Shown: positions 48,264 through 58,584, numbered from the stretch's first letter. The stretch is DNA of 64,000 nucleotides from Glycine soja (GCF_004193775.1 NC_041006.1:28318513-28382512); one strand, 5' to 3'. Numbers and translations: made by a program. The notes: generated from the letters alone by a model not told the origin.

Positions 48264-48356
48264 AAATACTGGCCAATCGAATTGCAAAGTATGTAAAAGA
48301 TCAAATGTCTCTGCATTGAAGTGGTTGATATAATGCTCCTCACTTAAAACCATGAA
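48264..48356 (-). pseudogene. Exon-like segment, unidentified gene fragment
   Basis: An exact 31-codon open segment between acceptor ATTCAG and donor GTAAGT. It reads FMVLSEEHYINHFNAETFDL then LHTLQFDWPVF. Probably from the same source gene as 47,105-47,245 (same strand, same phase), but unidentified. Confidence 0.5.
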
Positions 48357-48420
48357 CTGAATAGATCCGTTGCCAAATTATTTATTGTTGTATAAGCAGT
48401 TATCTTTGAAAGTTGCAACC

Positions 48421-49224
48421 TTAGACTTTGTCAACAACAAAAAAAAAATAAGGAAAACATGAAGAAAAACCTGGAATTCTTAAAAATCTCAATAGCACAT
48501 ATACCACTGTCGTGAAAACACACATACTGAACTCCCCTTGAGCTTCCATTCCTGAAAACACGCGTAAGAATCTGCACACACCCGCAAAACCGTTCCATCT
48601 GCTCCCTCCCCTCTTTGGATTTTGACAAAACCCGCAAAACACGCGTAAGAATCTGCACACGCTCCTCTCAAGTCTAGAATCGGTGCTTCGAAGCAGAATG
48701 GGAACGGCGCCGCACTCCACCGCTTTACGCCGGTTATCACGGAAGGAGCAGAGGGCGTAGAGCGTCGTGGCGGCTTCTTTTCTTTCCTTTCCCCTTCCAT
48801 TGTGGAGGAGTGTCACGAGGGCGTGGATGGAGCCCGGGAAGACTCCGATGGTGGCCTTGTTAACATGGAGGACAGTGAGGCTGGTGAGGAGGGTGGCGGC
48901 GAGGGCGCGACAGTCGGAGGGGGAGGCAGAGGAGAGGAGGAGAGAGATTAAAGGGGAGAGGAGGTCCTCGACAATGAGGCCGACCTTAGCGTCGTCGTCT
49001 AGGGAGAGGTGGAGGAGGAGGGAAAGGGTGCGGTGGCGGAGGTCGGCAGTGGAGATGTGTTGGAGGCAGGTTAGGAGGGTGGGGACGAGGGCGCCAACGT
49101 AGATGCCACCAACGAATACGTGCGGCAGGGCAAGGAAGCGGTAGTCGAGGACGACGTCGAGCTCGTCGCGGAAGCGGGTGATGCTCTTGTGCGGGCGTGA
49201 GCTGGTGGCCAAAGCAAGAGTCAA
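48421..49224 (-). pseudogene. U-box/ARM-repeat E3 ligase (PUB8-like) fragment without U-box
   Basis: A 267-codon frame. The first about 200 residues match the armadillo region of plant U-box proteins of the PUB8 type: TLALATSSRPHKSITRFRDE, LVPTLLTCLQHIST, LSLLLHLSLDDDAKVGLIVE, FPGSIHALVTLLHNGRGKER and KEAATTLYALCSFRDNRRKA, VECGAVPILL. The N-terminal U-box that recruits E2 enzymes is absent. After residue about 195 the frame is disturbed: an 81-bp tandem duplication (23-bp identical ends at 48,557-48,579 and 48,638-48,660) and a shift move the conserved EGREQMERFCGCVQILTRV block into another frame. A host gene fragment, probably captured by the CACTA-type end at 49,507. GC-rich, unlike its surroundings. 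Confidence 0.85.
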
Positions 49225-49359
49225 GGGAAGCGTAAGAGAGTGAAGGGTTCTAGTTAAAGGAGGTTAGGAATTTTAAATTAAAGTACACGTGACTGTTGGC
49301 ATCGAAGAAAAACAACGACGTTTCTATACATAAACCCGTTGTCGTTTAGGTTCCCCTAG

Positions 49360-49507
49360 TACATTCTAAGGCGGTTCCGTAAAATCGTCTTAGAATGTGT
49401 GTCATAAATTCTTCTTAATTACAAAATTGCTATCACGTGACATTCTAAGGCGGTTACATATAACCGTCTTAGAATGTGCGGCGTAGAAAAACAATTTTTT
49501 AGTAGTG
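49360..49507. mobile_element. Terminus of a second CACTA-type element (CTAAGACGGTT family)
   Basis: Hairpin repeats CATTCTAAGGCGGTTCCGTA / AAATCGTCTTAGAATG and a second pair are followed by TTTTTTAGTAGTG at 49,495-49,507, the inverse of CACTACTAAAAAA. Same hairpin family as 35,640-36,018, different from the outer element. Its other end was not recognised, so whether it is nested in the outer CACTA or is the remnant of a fused one is open. Confidence 0.72.
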
Positions 49508-49559
49508 TCACTAACACATTATCATATGATAGCAATCTTCCAACATTTAAGGCATATAA

Positions 49560-50390
49560 TCATATCAAAATCATAGGTTTAAAAATACAAAAACACCAAG
49601 AACATTCAATTTTATCAACCAATTCACATTAGGGCATCAATTGGCTAGTCAAACATAAAAATTTTGTAATTATAATCATAAAGGCAGAATTACAATACAG
49701 TAAACATCCTAAAATAAACCCCAATTTTATTCGCTGAGGATTCCTACACATATTCATTCTAATCCCAATTGTGATAAAGTCATCCCTTACCTCTAAGCGG
49801 GCTCACGTGCGTAATCTAGCTGTAATAATAGTATATCTAGTGGTTCCCTAAGATTCCTCAAGTTTTTCCTCTCGTTGATCTACTAGGGTTTCTAAGCATT
49901 GAAGAGAAGGAGAAGAGATTATAGCCTTAATTTTACTGTCTTAGTGTGAGGGGCGTTTCTCTCTACAAACATTATTTTGTAAATCTCAACGGTGTGAATA
50001 TGAGAAAATGCGTTCCAAACCTGGTGTTTAAATTTCAGGATGATCCAACGGTTAACGAGTCCAAGATCATAGTTATAATGAGATAGGTTTGAGTGTATAC
50101 GAGTGAGAAAAAGAACACTTTGGGAGAGGAAGAAGGTAAAATGAATTTGGGAGGAAGAGAGCATATAAAGATATCTTAAATATAAAACGTGACCTAATAT
50201 GTCTCTATTTATAGTTAAGATACTCTGAGTTTATTATTTACTCTATTTTTCTTTATTTTATTATTTTATAAAAATGAATTTTATTTTACTCCTTATCAAA
50301 TGAATAAATAAAATATCTTTTTATTTTCTAAAAACATATTTATTTTATTTACTTTAAAACTAATATTTTATAATAATGTTATATTATTAG
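49560..50390. mobile_element. Partial copy of the long LTR family seen at 7,996-10,954
   Basis: Co-linear with about 10,000-10,870: GGATTCCTACACAT, GTCATCCCTTACCTCTAAGC, GTGGTTCCCTAAGATTCCTC, GATGATCCAACGGTTAACGA, TTATTTACTCTATTTTTC. Only the 3' part is present. Confidence 0.75.
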
Positions 50391-50565
50391 GAATTCCTTT
50401 ATAGTGATTATTCTGTTATGTCAGTTCTGTAGTTCAAGGCCAGCAACATATAGGAGAATATTTATAATTTAATTTATGTAAGGTAGCCATGTTCTGTGTG
50501 ATTTTCAAAGCAATCCTCACCCTCAGTTCTACATTTGTTTATTTTACTGTGTTTATTGGTGACAG

Positions 50566-50649
50566 GGAGATCCGTTGAGGGTGAAAGTGAACAAACTGAC
50601 TTCCACAAAAAGGCAGCTTCCTTACTCATACTATTCGCTGCCTTATTAT
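50566..50649 (+). pseudogene. Captured TM9SF (EMP70) exon fragment
   Basis: After acceptor GGTGACAG it reads GDPLRVKVNKLTSTKRQLPY then SYYSLPYY. This is the lumenal signature near the N terminus of transmembrane 9 superfamily proteins (Golgi/endosomal multispanning proteins). Similarity ends at 50,649 without a clear donor. Confidence 0.82.
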
Positions 50650-51686
50650 GTTTTTTGATACATCTTGACTATTATGTTTGACAAAAAGGACAGGAATTAA
50701 TAACATTTTTTTTTCAAATATATATCACTTGTCTTTACTAGTTAATTTGAATAATAAGTTTTTTTCTATATACCATTTACAGTTTAAATCTACTTAAATT
50801 GTTGGAAAAATCAGAAGAACAAAAATGTTTTCCTTGACTTGTCCATTTGCACTACTTATTTAATTCAATGTTTGGGATTGATAGGTTCCACATGCATTCC
50901 ACATGGTTGATAGGCACTTAGGTTCAGTGTTCAAAGGAGATCAAGCCTTGTGATCAAGAGGAACCACACTTCTTCAATTTGTGTAGAATACCGGTATGCC
51001 ATTTTCACCTCACTTTATTTTTTGCTAGCCATACTCCTTACAAAAGCACTGCTTATGTTTTGTATTGGTAACTTCAGCAGCTGCATCATCACCTTTTTTC
51101 TATTTCTCTTGTCTAGCTAAGGACTCAATGTATACTACCAAAAATACATATCGAGATAATTATTTGTTGAGTTATGATATAATAGTAACACGCACCAAAA
51201 ATTAGAGTTGAAATAACGAGAAAAATCTTCAACTCATAAAGGAAAAAAAAAAGGATAATATACTTATGAGACTATCTTCTTTTCGAATATTTTCTCTCCA
51301 ATGTTAGAATGTTACCAAAATTTTAGGATACAGTAAATGAGGGAAAACTCTATTTATAGGCAAGTTTTGAGTTTCATCATTTAATTAATTATTTACGGTT
51401 CCAAGCATTTGCTCTCTACCATAACCAAGTTACATATATACAGTAGGTAAGAAATTTGTTTCCCTCAGTACTTCAATTTTTTACTCTTGCCACAAAAGTG
51501 GCTTTACTTTATTTATAGGCAAATTTTTTACAATTGTTAGAATTATGTAAATCTTAGGTTATAGATGATATTTTTACATTGAGATTACTGTTTCTTGTGC
51601 CTTCATTATTTAACAGTATTTATTCAATAATAATTTGAATATAATATAAAAAATTTATAGGTTTGGATTCATTTAACAAATAAATA
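50650..51686. other. CACTA interior spacer
   Basis: No gene recognised. A segment at 50,880-50,995 has exon-like composition but no identifiable product. Confidence 0.4.
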
Positions 51687-51986
51687 AAATATTTTTTTTT
51701 CAAAAGCATGGATTTTGAAAAAATCAATGTTGTAAGTACTTACAATATTTATTTTTTCATATTTATTTTTTCAGAACTAATTTTGTTTTTGCCTTTTTTT
51801 TGTCTATTTATTATTATACCACATCAGTTTTAGAGTAAATTCACGTTGTATAATGAATTTTAACATTAATTTTTATAATCAATGTAAAAAGTAACTTACT
51901 TTGAATGATGATCATTTTAATATTGATTTAAAATTGATGTTAAATGTCTAAAAATATTGATGTTAAATGTTAATTTTATAGTAAAG
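51687..51986. repeat. Right subterminal repeats of the 13-kb CACTA element
   Basis: Degenerate GATTTT.AAAAATCAATGTT-type pairs (51,705-51,735 and 51,840-51,970) mirror the left subterminal repeats, ending TTTTATAGTAAAG at 51,986. Confidence 0.8.
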
Positions 51987-53110
51987 GATGATTGCATCTT
52001 TTTGAAACTAATGTTTGTGAACTAATTGAATCAGCATTGGACTCGAATGAGATTGTGGAAGACTTGCCTACGTCAAGTTGTCAGATTTGATTTTTCTTCT
52101 TATTTTTGTCTTCCTAATTTTTTTTTCCATTTTTTTTAATTCTAAACGTTGATTTATCAACTACCAAAATTAATTGAACCATGAAAACTAATGAAAATAA
52201 AATAAAATATAAAAGTCTTGTTCACGTTAATATGCTTGGTTTGAGACTTGCGATAACTTATCTGCAATCAATTGCCGAAGCAGGAATGAATGCTTGTAAA
52301 CTTATTGATAATAATTACATAGTCCCTAGAATGAACTAAGGCGGCTACTAATAATACAGCCAAACCCAAATGGCAAGGCAATAGAGTACAAATATCTTTT
52401 AGAGGCATGAAATTTTTTCACGAGTATACACACGCATATATTTTGTCCTGACATTCTTGGAAGGGTATAAAACTAGACATGGTAATGGAGCGGGTCGAGT
52501 ACGGGTATTCTCCGACTCCTCAACATATCCTCATACTCGTATCCGATATCTGACGGATTTAAGTTTATTGTCTTATCCCCGTACCTGTCGGGTATCGGGT
52601 ATCCCCAACCCCGTTCCACACACCATTTAGAAAAATATTTTTTTTTTATAAAAATTTGATTTTAGAAAAAAATAAATTGATTGTTAAACATTTATTTTTA
52701 ACTACTTATATATCAATAAATTTATTATAACGCGTGTGTCTACATAAATAGTTAAGAAAATAATATTAAATTATGTAAAAATTTTAAAATAAAATTAACT
52801 AATAATAAAAATTATATGCCTTTTGATTAAATTATGCAAAAATTCTAAAGATTCTAAGTGGTGGGGCGGGTTCGAGTTCGGGGTCGGGACGAGTATAGTA
52901 ATCTCATACCCGTACCCGTACCCGACTTTTGGTTATCGGAAAAAACCCGAACCCGAACTCATACCCGGTCAACTCGGATATTACCCGTCAAAATCGGGAC
53001 GGATTTGAGCGAGTACCTACGGATACGAATTTTTTTGCCATATCTATATAAAACAGAAATCTACGATCGATTCCAAAAGACATATCTGATTAAGTTTCCT
53101 GCGGTTGGCC
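51987..53110 (-). other. 5' flank of the broken receptor-kinase paralogue
   Basis: Starts GATGATTGCATCTTTTTGAA, matching GATGATTGTAGCTTTTGAA upstream of the intact gene (about 14,616-14,634). It continues co-linearly (CTAATAATACAGCC, ATGGCAAGGCAATAGAGT, CTGACATTCTTGGAAGGG) to 52,465. After the hAT-like MITE it resumes at about 53,055 and fades by 53,110. It was separated from its coding part at 38,931 by the CACTA insertion. Confidence 0.9.
52474..53046. mobile_element. hAT-like MITE (573 bp)
   Basis: Ends TAGACATGGTAATGG and (right, inverse) TAGATATGGCAAAAAA. Flanked by a perfect 8-bp target duplication TATAAAAC (52,466-52,473 and 53,047-53,054), the hallmark length for hAT. Interior rich in TACCCG/CGGGTA motifs. 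No transposase; the 116-codon frame across its right end is incidental. Confidence 0.9.
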
Positions 53111-53936
53111 ATTACGTCGGGAAAATGTCCGTGACTATTTCGGGCGATTTTAAGCAATCCTCAGAAACTTTGGATTTACCCGTGATCTTGAAACCCACAT
53201 TACCGTAAGGGGGGTTTATAACACCACGATAATAACTCGCGTTCAGTGTGTTAAAAAATGTTGAACTATATGAAAACTAATTTGAATTAGAAGAAAACAA
53301 TTCACTTGAACTGAAATAAAAAACAGATAAAACAAACCAAACCCAACTATTGTTTTAGTTCAGTTGTAAAAGTTCGAATTGAATTGTTAACAGAACTACA
53401 TGATTTAACAATTCTTTTTTCGGAACTGGTTTCGCAACAAATTTTAGAAAACTAACCTGCACTGAATTTTAAGTTGATATTAAACATAACCAAGAGCTCT
53501 GTCACGATTCTGATAAATTTTCTAATAATCTCAAACTTATGAAGACTCCTTTAGTTAAATATATATACCATCTCCAAAGAGTTAAAATTAAACCTTATTA
53601 TGGTTTTATTTATTTCATGCTTCACTTCGGATACAAATTACAACTAACCTTCAACCTCGAATCAAATTTAAGAACAAAAATATTACACTCAAAAATGGTA
53701 TATATAGAATCATAGTCTCGAAGTCATATTATCCCATGTTCAATTCCACAAGGAATTAACGTAACACATACCCATTATAACTTGCCTTTGCTTACAACTA
53801 TTGTTTTTTTTTTTTTCTGTACAACTACATGTTGCTGCCACGAGGATTCCGTTAATTTTTCTAATAATTTGAGTAGAACTCTCAAAACTGTTCATTTAAT
53901 AGGTTCACTAAACTATTGTCCAACAGTTCAATTAAT
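53111..53936. other. Intergenic spacer; no gene seen
   Basis: AT-rich with no recognisable coding or repeat structure. Any further kinase flank homology is too weak to claim. Confidence 0.5.
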
Positions 53937-53959
53937 CACTATTAAAAAAAAAAGCTTTC

Positions 53960-54345
53960 TACATCGCCCTATTAACATTGGTTATAGCTAAAACCGATGT
54001 TAACGAAAGCGCGGTGACATTTTTGTAATTAAATGGAGTTACTTAACATCGGTTTTAGCAAAACCGATGTTAACTAATTCATGTTAACATCGGTTATTTA
54101 AAAAATCGATGTTAACATGATGTTAAGATGAATATGGTAACATCGGTTTGGGCAAAATCGATGTTAACTTCATAGAGTTAACATCGGTTTTGAGGAAACC
54201 GATGTTAAGGAGTTGATTTTAACATCGGTTTCTTAAAAAACCGATGTAATGTATTTGATGTTAACATCGGTTTTGTAAAAACTGATGTTAACTATATTCA
54301 GTTAACATCGGTTATCCATAAAAAATCGATGTTGTTATGTTTATA
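53960..54345. repeat. Subterminal TTAACATCGGTTTT hairpin array
   Basis: About seven inverted pairs of AACATCGGTT / AACCGATGTT with loops of 4-12 bases. Several are perfect (TTAACATCGGTTTTAGCAAA then ACCGATGTTAA). These are the expected transposase-binding repeats of a CACTA end. Confidence 0.92.
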
Positions 54346-54484
54346 AGTTAATAAAAATTGAGATTTCACAAGTCGTGCGCACTCGAAAACCTTGCCTTCC
54401 CTCTTCTCTTTGTCATCCTCCTGCCTGAAATTGCTCTTCTCTTTCTCCTCTTGCCTGAAATCTGTCGGAAATCGCTCCCTCGAC

Positions 54485-54640
54485 ACCCACATTGTCGTCA
54501 GTCGAACCCACAGAACCCCCTACACTGCCGGAAAACCCACATTGTCCTCGTTGGAACCCACAGAACCCCCTACACTGTCGGAAAACCCATATTGTCGTCG
54601 CTCAAACCCCACAGAACCCACATTGTCCTGGCTCGAAGAA
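54485..54640. repeat. About 56-bp tandem repeat (CCACATTGTCGTC / GAACCCACAGAACCCCCTAC)
   Basis: Three to four imperfect units containing ATTGTC.TC, AACCCACAGAACCCCCTACA and CTG.CGGAAAACCCA. Open frames here are a by-product of the repeat. Confidence 0.85.
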
Positions 54641-54773
54641 AACCCTACATACACTGTTGCTACTAGGGTGCTGAAACACTCGTGGGTGCTCAAAGGTCAA
54701 AGCTTTCTCCGCGAGGTACGTAGGTCAAATTCGTGTATGCTAAGTTTCCTTGGGTGTTCATGTTTTATTGATG

Positions 54774-54832
<59 letters not shown>
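54774..54832. repeat. (AAT)n microsatellite, about 19 units
   Basis: An uninterrupted AAT/ATA trinucleotide run. Confidence 0.97.
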
Positions 54833-54834
<2 letters not shown>

Positions 54835-55085
54835 GTCTTCAGTTGCAGTATTGTTGATTGAGGTACGAGGAAAGCTTAAAGTTTCATGCCATTTTGTTTG
54901 ATCTCACTGCCATTGTCACTGTTTGGGTTCGAGGTAAGCTTGGTCTCTTTTTCATTTGTAGTTTACTTAGGAAACATGTTGAAGTTTGTCTCTGTTAAAT
55001 CTATCGAATGCTTGGAGCACCAGTAGAGATAACTAGTGATAAGGATCCTGCTTGGCTCACTATCTCATTATTTTGCATTAAGCAG

Positions 55086-55196
55086 GTTCATAACAAGTTA
55101 CTGACACTTCTTGCAATTATTTTAGAGTTTGGGGCACTTGTTTGGTATGTCACAAATTTTCCAAATGCCTTCCATATAAATTTGTTTGATATATAA
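55086..55196 (+). pseudogene. Possible captured membrane-protein exon
   Basis: After acceptor TTAAGCAG an open segment reads VHNKLLTLLAIILEFGALVW then YVTNFPNAFHINLFDI, a hydrophobic helix. It faintly resembles the C-terminal helix of SFT2-type vesicle proteins. Truncated by the LINE tail. Weak. Confidence 0.25.
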
Positions 55197-55197
55197 G

Positions 55198-56878
55198 TTT
55201 TTTTTTTATCAGCCAAAATATATTATATTATAAATGAATGAAAGTACCAAAGGTACTATAAGTACAATATTAATGCTAGGTATGCTGCTGGATCCACTAG
55301 TGTGAAGATCCAGATTGCAGACCCGATATATAACTACAGTGAAATACCCATCATTTCTATCCTATGTACGTAAAGCTACTGGTAGATTACTAGACCAGTA
55401 GGTATATGAGTCAACAAAATCTTTCTCAAACCCTCTAAGCCATGACCAGATTAGAAATATTGCATCTTCCAGCAACTTGCTTCCATTAAAAGGTTCATTT
55501 AGGAACACGTTTCGATTTCTATGCTGCCAAATAGAGCAGGTTAGGGCCACCCACCAGCACTTCCATCTAGAATACTGCTTTCCACCATTTGTTCCAATTG
55601 CTTGCTGCATGAAATGTTGTCTTGGATTAATAGAAAAAAATCCCATGGTTTGAATCCAGGAGAGGGATTCCCACCATAAGGGTTGTGTCTTTGGCCAATC
55701 AAAAAATAGGTGAGAGGCTTCCTCCTCCTTACTTCTGCAAAAAGGACAGATTGTGTCATTCATCTGGATTTGTCTTCTTCTCAGATTAGCTTTGGTTGGT
55801 AGTTTGTCTTTGATCAGTCTCCATGCAAAAATTTGAGCTTTTGTTGGGATTTTTAGCTTCCATAGATCCTCTAGTGCCTCATCCAGGGTGTCCCCTACTG
55901 TGGCTTCTTGCAACAGGTAATATGCGCTTTTAGTAGAGTACTGTCCTGTAGTTTCTGGTTTCCATATCCAGCAATCAGTGATCTGATTTTGGATTTGTAT
56001 CTGTGATATGTCATCCATAAATCAAAGGATGCATCTACTTCATTGTCGAATAGGGGTCTTCTCCACTCAAGATTCCATTCCCAAACTGTTTCGGTTTGTC
56101 TCCCCGCTTGCTGAATGAGTCTTTGCTGTTGGCAGGAGACTTGATACGGCCTGGGATATTTCCTCATTAATGCTTCCCTTCCTCGTAGCCATCTGTCCTC
56201 CCAAAATCTGAATTTATCCCCACAGCCCAGCTTCCATTCTGTTTCAGTTTGCAACACAGTATTCATCTTTTGTTCATGTATCACCGACTGTAAGTCCTTC
56301 CACCATATTTTGAATCCAGTATTTTAGCTCATATTTCTGAATTTTGCTGCATCAAATTCCACCACCACTTTCCCAGCAATGCTTTGTTGAACAGGCTGAT
56401 GTCTTTTATTTCCAGTCCACCCTTTTGTTTTGGGAGACAAATTGTGTCCCATTTGACCCATGCTATTTTCTTCTGATCTGTTCCTCCTCCCCATAGATCT
56501 TGTTGTAGCCTCTTTCTAATTGTAATTTCTTGGGGAGTCATCTGCCTATCTGCTGCTTCAGATTCCAATTTATTAAGCTCTGCCTCTAGCTGCTGGACCC
56601 TCTTAAATGTATCTTCGAGCTGCTCTTTGTTCCATGACTTCGACCTTTCCTTAAGACGTTTTATCTTCTCTTTGAGTGCCAAACCACCCCAACCACTCAG
56701 CTGTGTTTGAGTCCAACATTCCTTCACTATCTTCCCAAAAGACTTATCCTTGAGCCAACAATTGAGTACTCTGAATGGTTTTGCCCCCCAATGTACATTT
56801 TTAGATTTAAATAATACTGGACAGTGGTCAGAGAAGTTTTGTTCTAGGACAAACTGCGAACTAGCTGGCCCCAATTTT
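55198..56878 (-). mobile_element. LINE A, 5'-truncated, with an in-frame deletion of the reverse transcriptase
   Basis: The 3' poly(A) is the T-run at 55,198-55,208. Frames: 56,329-56,892 starts in the end of the endonuclease region (FVLEQNFSDHCPVLFKSKNV), passes a coiled stretch (EQLEDTFKRVQQLEAELNKL), then at about 56,490 jumps from RKRLQQDLW to GGGTDQKKIAWVKWDTICLP, which lies after the RT domain. The frame then continues through 55,895-56,284 and the zinc-binding C-terminal domain at 55,362-56,018 (LKIPTKAQIFAWRLIKDKLP, TICPFCRSKEEEASHLFF). The RT core is missing without loss of frame. Stops separate the three frames. The 5' end abuts LINE B. Confidence 0.82.
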
Positions 56879-58145
56879 ATTTTTTTTTGCACAGCAAAAA
56901 TCTGATATTATTAATAATTGATCAATACTAGGTGTACTGAAGTATATCAAAAGATACAAAGGCAGAAACCTGCCAAACCCAACTACATAAGATAATAGCA
57001 CAGTAGGTGGATACCCACAAAGCAAAAGAAAACCCCTAGGACATTTCTTCCGTTAAGCTAGTAGACCATTGATTAAAATGTGTATGGAAATCTTTCTCCA
57101 TGCAATTTATCCAAGACCAAGTGTGAAATAAAGCTTCGTCCATGACTTTTTCGGTGCTGAAATTCTGGTTGTTAAACACCAAGGCATTTCTATGCTTCCA
57201 AATAGTCATGGATAGAGCTATCCAAAAAGCTTCCCATCGCTTGTCTACATTGCTTTTCCCACTCCATTGAGAGAATTGCAGAAAATGGCATTTAGGCTCA
57301 ATAGGGAAAGGACCCACTCTATTGACCCATCTCAAACTTTCCCACCAAAGATTCCTAGTTTTTCTGCAAGAGTACATGATATGACTAGCAGTTTCCTCTT
57401 CCTGATCACAAAGAGGACAATTATAAGAGGGCAGCTCCACATGTCTCCTCCTTAGATTAACCCTAGTAGTTAGTCTGTTCTTGAAGATTCTCCAAGAGAA
57501 AGCACTTGCTCTGGGGGGAATTTTCAGTCTCCAAATAATCTTGGAAGCGTTGTCTTCAGTAACAGAATTGCCCTCATCTTTCAGGAGATTGTAGGTTGAC
57601 TTTGTGGAGTAAGATCCACCAGGATCAACCCTCCAGATGAGAAAGTCCGTACTTGAAGATTGGATCTGAACAACATCAATGTCAACCATGAATGCTGCCA
57701 CCATATCAATTTCATGATCAAAGAAATGTCTCCTCCATTAGATCTTCCACTCCCATCTGTTACCAACTAAGAGGCCCATTGAGTTGATAGTATAATTCTG
57801 CTGAGTGCTCACTTGATACAAGGTTGGGTATTTGTCTTGGAGACTTAAATCATCCTCCCTCCACTTGTCTTTCCAGAACTTGATTCTGGCCCCATCACCC
57901 ACCTTCCACCTCAAGTTATTGAAGATGTTGTTTCTATGATGCTGCTGGAAAACATATCTTAGATCCTTCCACCAAGGAGAGAAGTCAACTCTGTTTCTGC
58001 CATAGCATAATGCATTCCACCCTCCATATTTGGACATTAATATTCTACCCAAAGCTGATCCTGGTTATTTGCGAACTCCCAACCCCATTTACCAAGCAAG
58101 GCCTCATTAAACTTGGACAAGTCTTTAATACCAAGCCCAAATTTA
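56879..58145 (-). mobile_element. LINE B, 5'-truncated
   Basis: T-run at 56,880-56,888 is the 3' tail. C-terminal zf-RVT region at 57,036-57,704 (LKIPPRASAFSWRIFKNRLT, YNCPLCDQEEETASHIMYSC), preceded by 57,738-58,052 (MSKYGGWNALCYG, WKVGDGARIKFWKDKW). The farther part reads FGLGIKDLSKFNEALLGKW near 58,130. It is joined directly to the 5' edge of LINE A. Confidence 0.82.
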
Positions 58146-58584
58146 GTCATAATAACAACAACAACAATAAAACTTAGATGGACAAGTGTTTCTAAAATCC
58201 CCAAGTTTTCTGAATTTTGATTTTACTGGGAACATCAAATTTTAGAATCTTCCCCAATGAAGCAAATATAAAATATTTGTGTTGCTTTATAACAAAACCA
58301 GAATATTAAGCCAGTTTCATGGATGTTGGACTCAAGGGATCAACACAGAATTTATTTGAATAATACTGAAATAATCTGGTTTATAGGCCAGATAACAAGT
58401 GCACACAAAACTTCACAGGGTTTCCCCCTAACAAGGAGTCTTCCAATCCTTTATGAATAACAAACAACAAGCCGTATCCTATCTAAATTCGTCTACAGTA
58501 ACAGACCCCTAAAAACTGTACTACAATAAGTCAATAACTATCCACAACATAAAACATAACTGTATAACACGTAACAACCCAATA
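58146..58584. other. Spacer between LINE copies
   Basis: No gene seen. Confidence 0.5.

Larger units (their letters stand above)
38932..51986. mobile_element. CACTA DNA transposon, 13,055 bp, with captured gene fragments and nested insertions
   Basis: The left end reads CACTACTACAAAAATAAG. The reverse complement of the right end reads CTTTACTATAAAATTAAC; 22 of the first 28 positions agree, including both TTTAACATC blocks. A perfect 3-bp target duplication GAT flanks it (38,929-38,931 and 51,987-51,989). The flanks rejoin to match the leader of the intact kinase gene (GCTGTGATGATTG near 14,610), which proves both boundaries. Subterminal hairpins of the AACATCGATTTT type lie at both ends. No CACTA transposase was recognised, so it is non-autonomous as read. 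The interior contains several host exon fragments and at least four later insertions. Confidence 0.93.
53937..55197 (+). mobile_element. Left part of a second AACATCGGTTT-family CACTA element
   Basis: Begins CACTATTAAAAAAAAAAGC at 53,937, followed by dense subterminal hairpins (53,960-54,345). GCGGTGACATTTTTGTAA is shared with the 13-kb element, so both are one family. The interior has a pyrimidine-rich leader (54,360-54,480), tandem repeats, a trinucleotide microsatellite and a possible captured exon. LINE sequences interrupt it at 55,198. No right terminus is found in the window, so it may extend beyond 64,000 or be truncated. Confidence 0.72.

Noticed and set aside
52858..53208. A 116-codon plus-strand frame considered as a small gene
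   Set aside because: It spans the right end of the hAT-like MITE into kinase flank; its Arg/Pro/Thr-rich start comes from the CGGGTA repeats.
54358..54901. A 169-codon frame with a poly-Asn tract
   Set aside because: It is produced by the 56-bp tandem repeat and the AAT microsatellite, with two competing frames.
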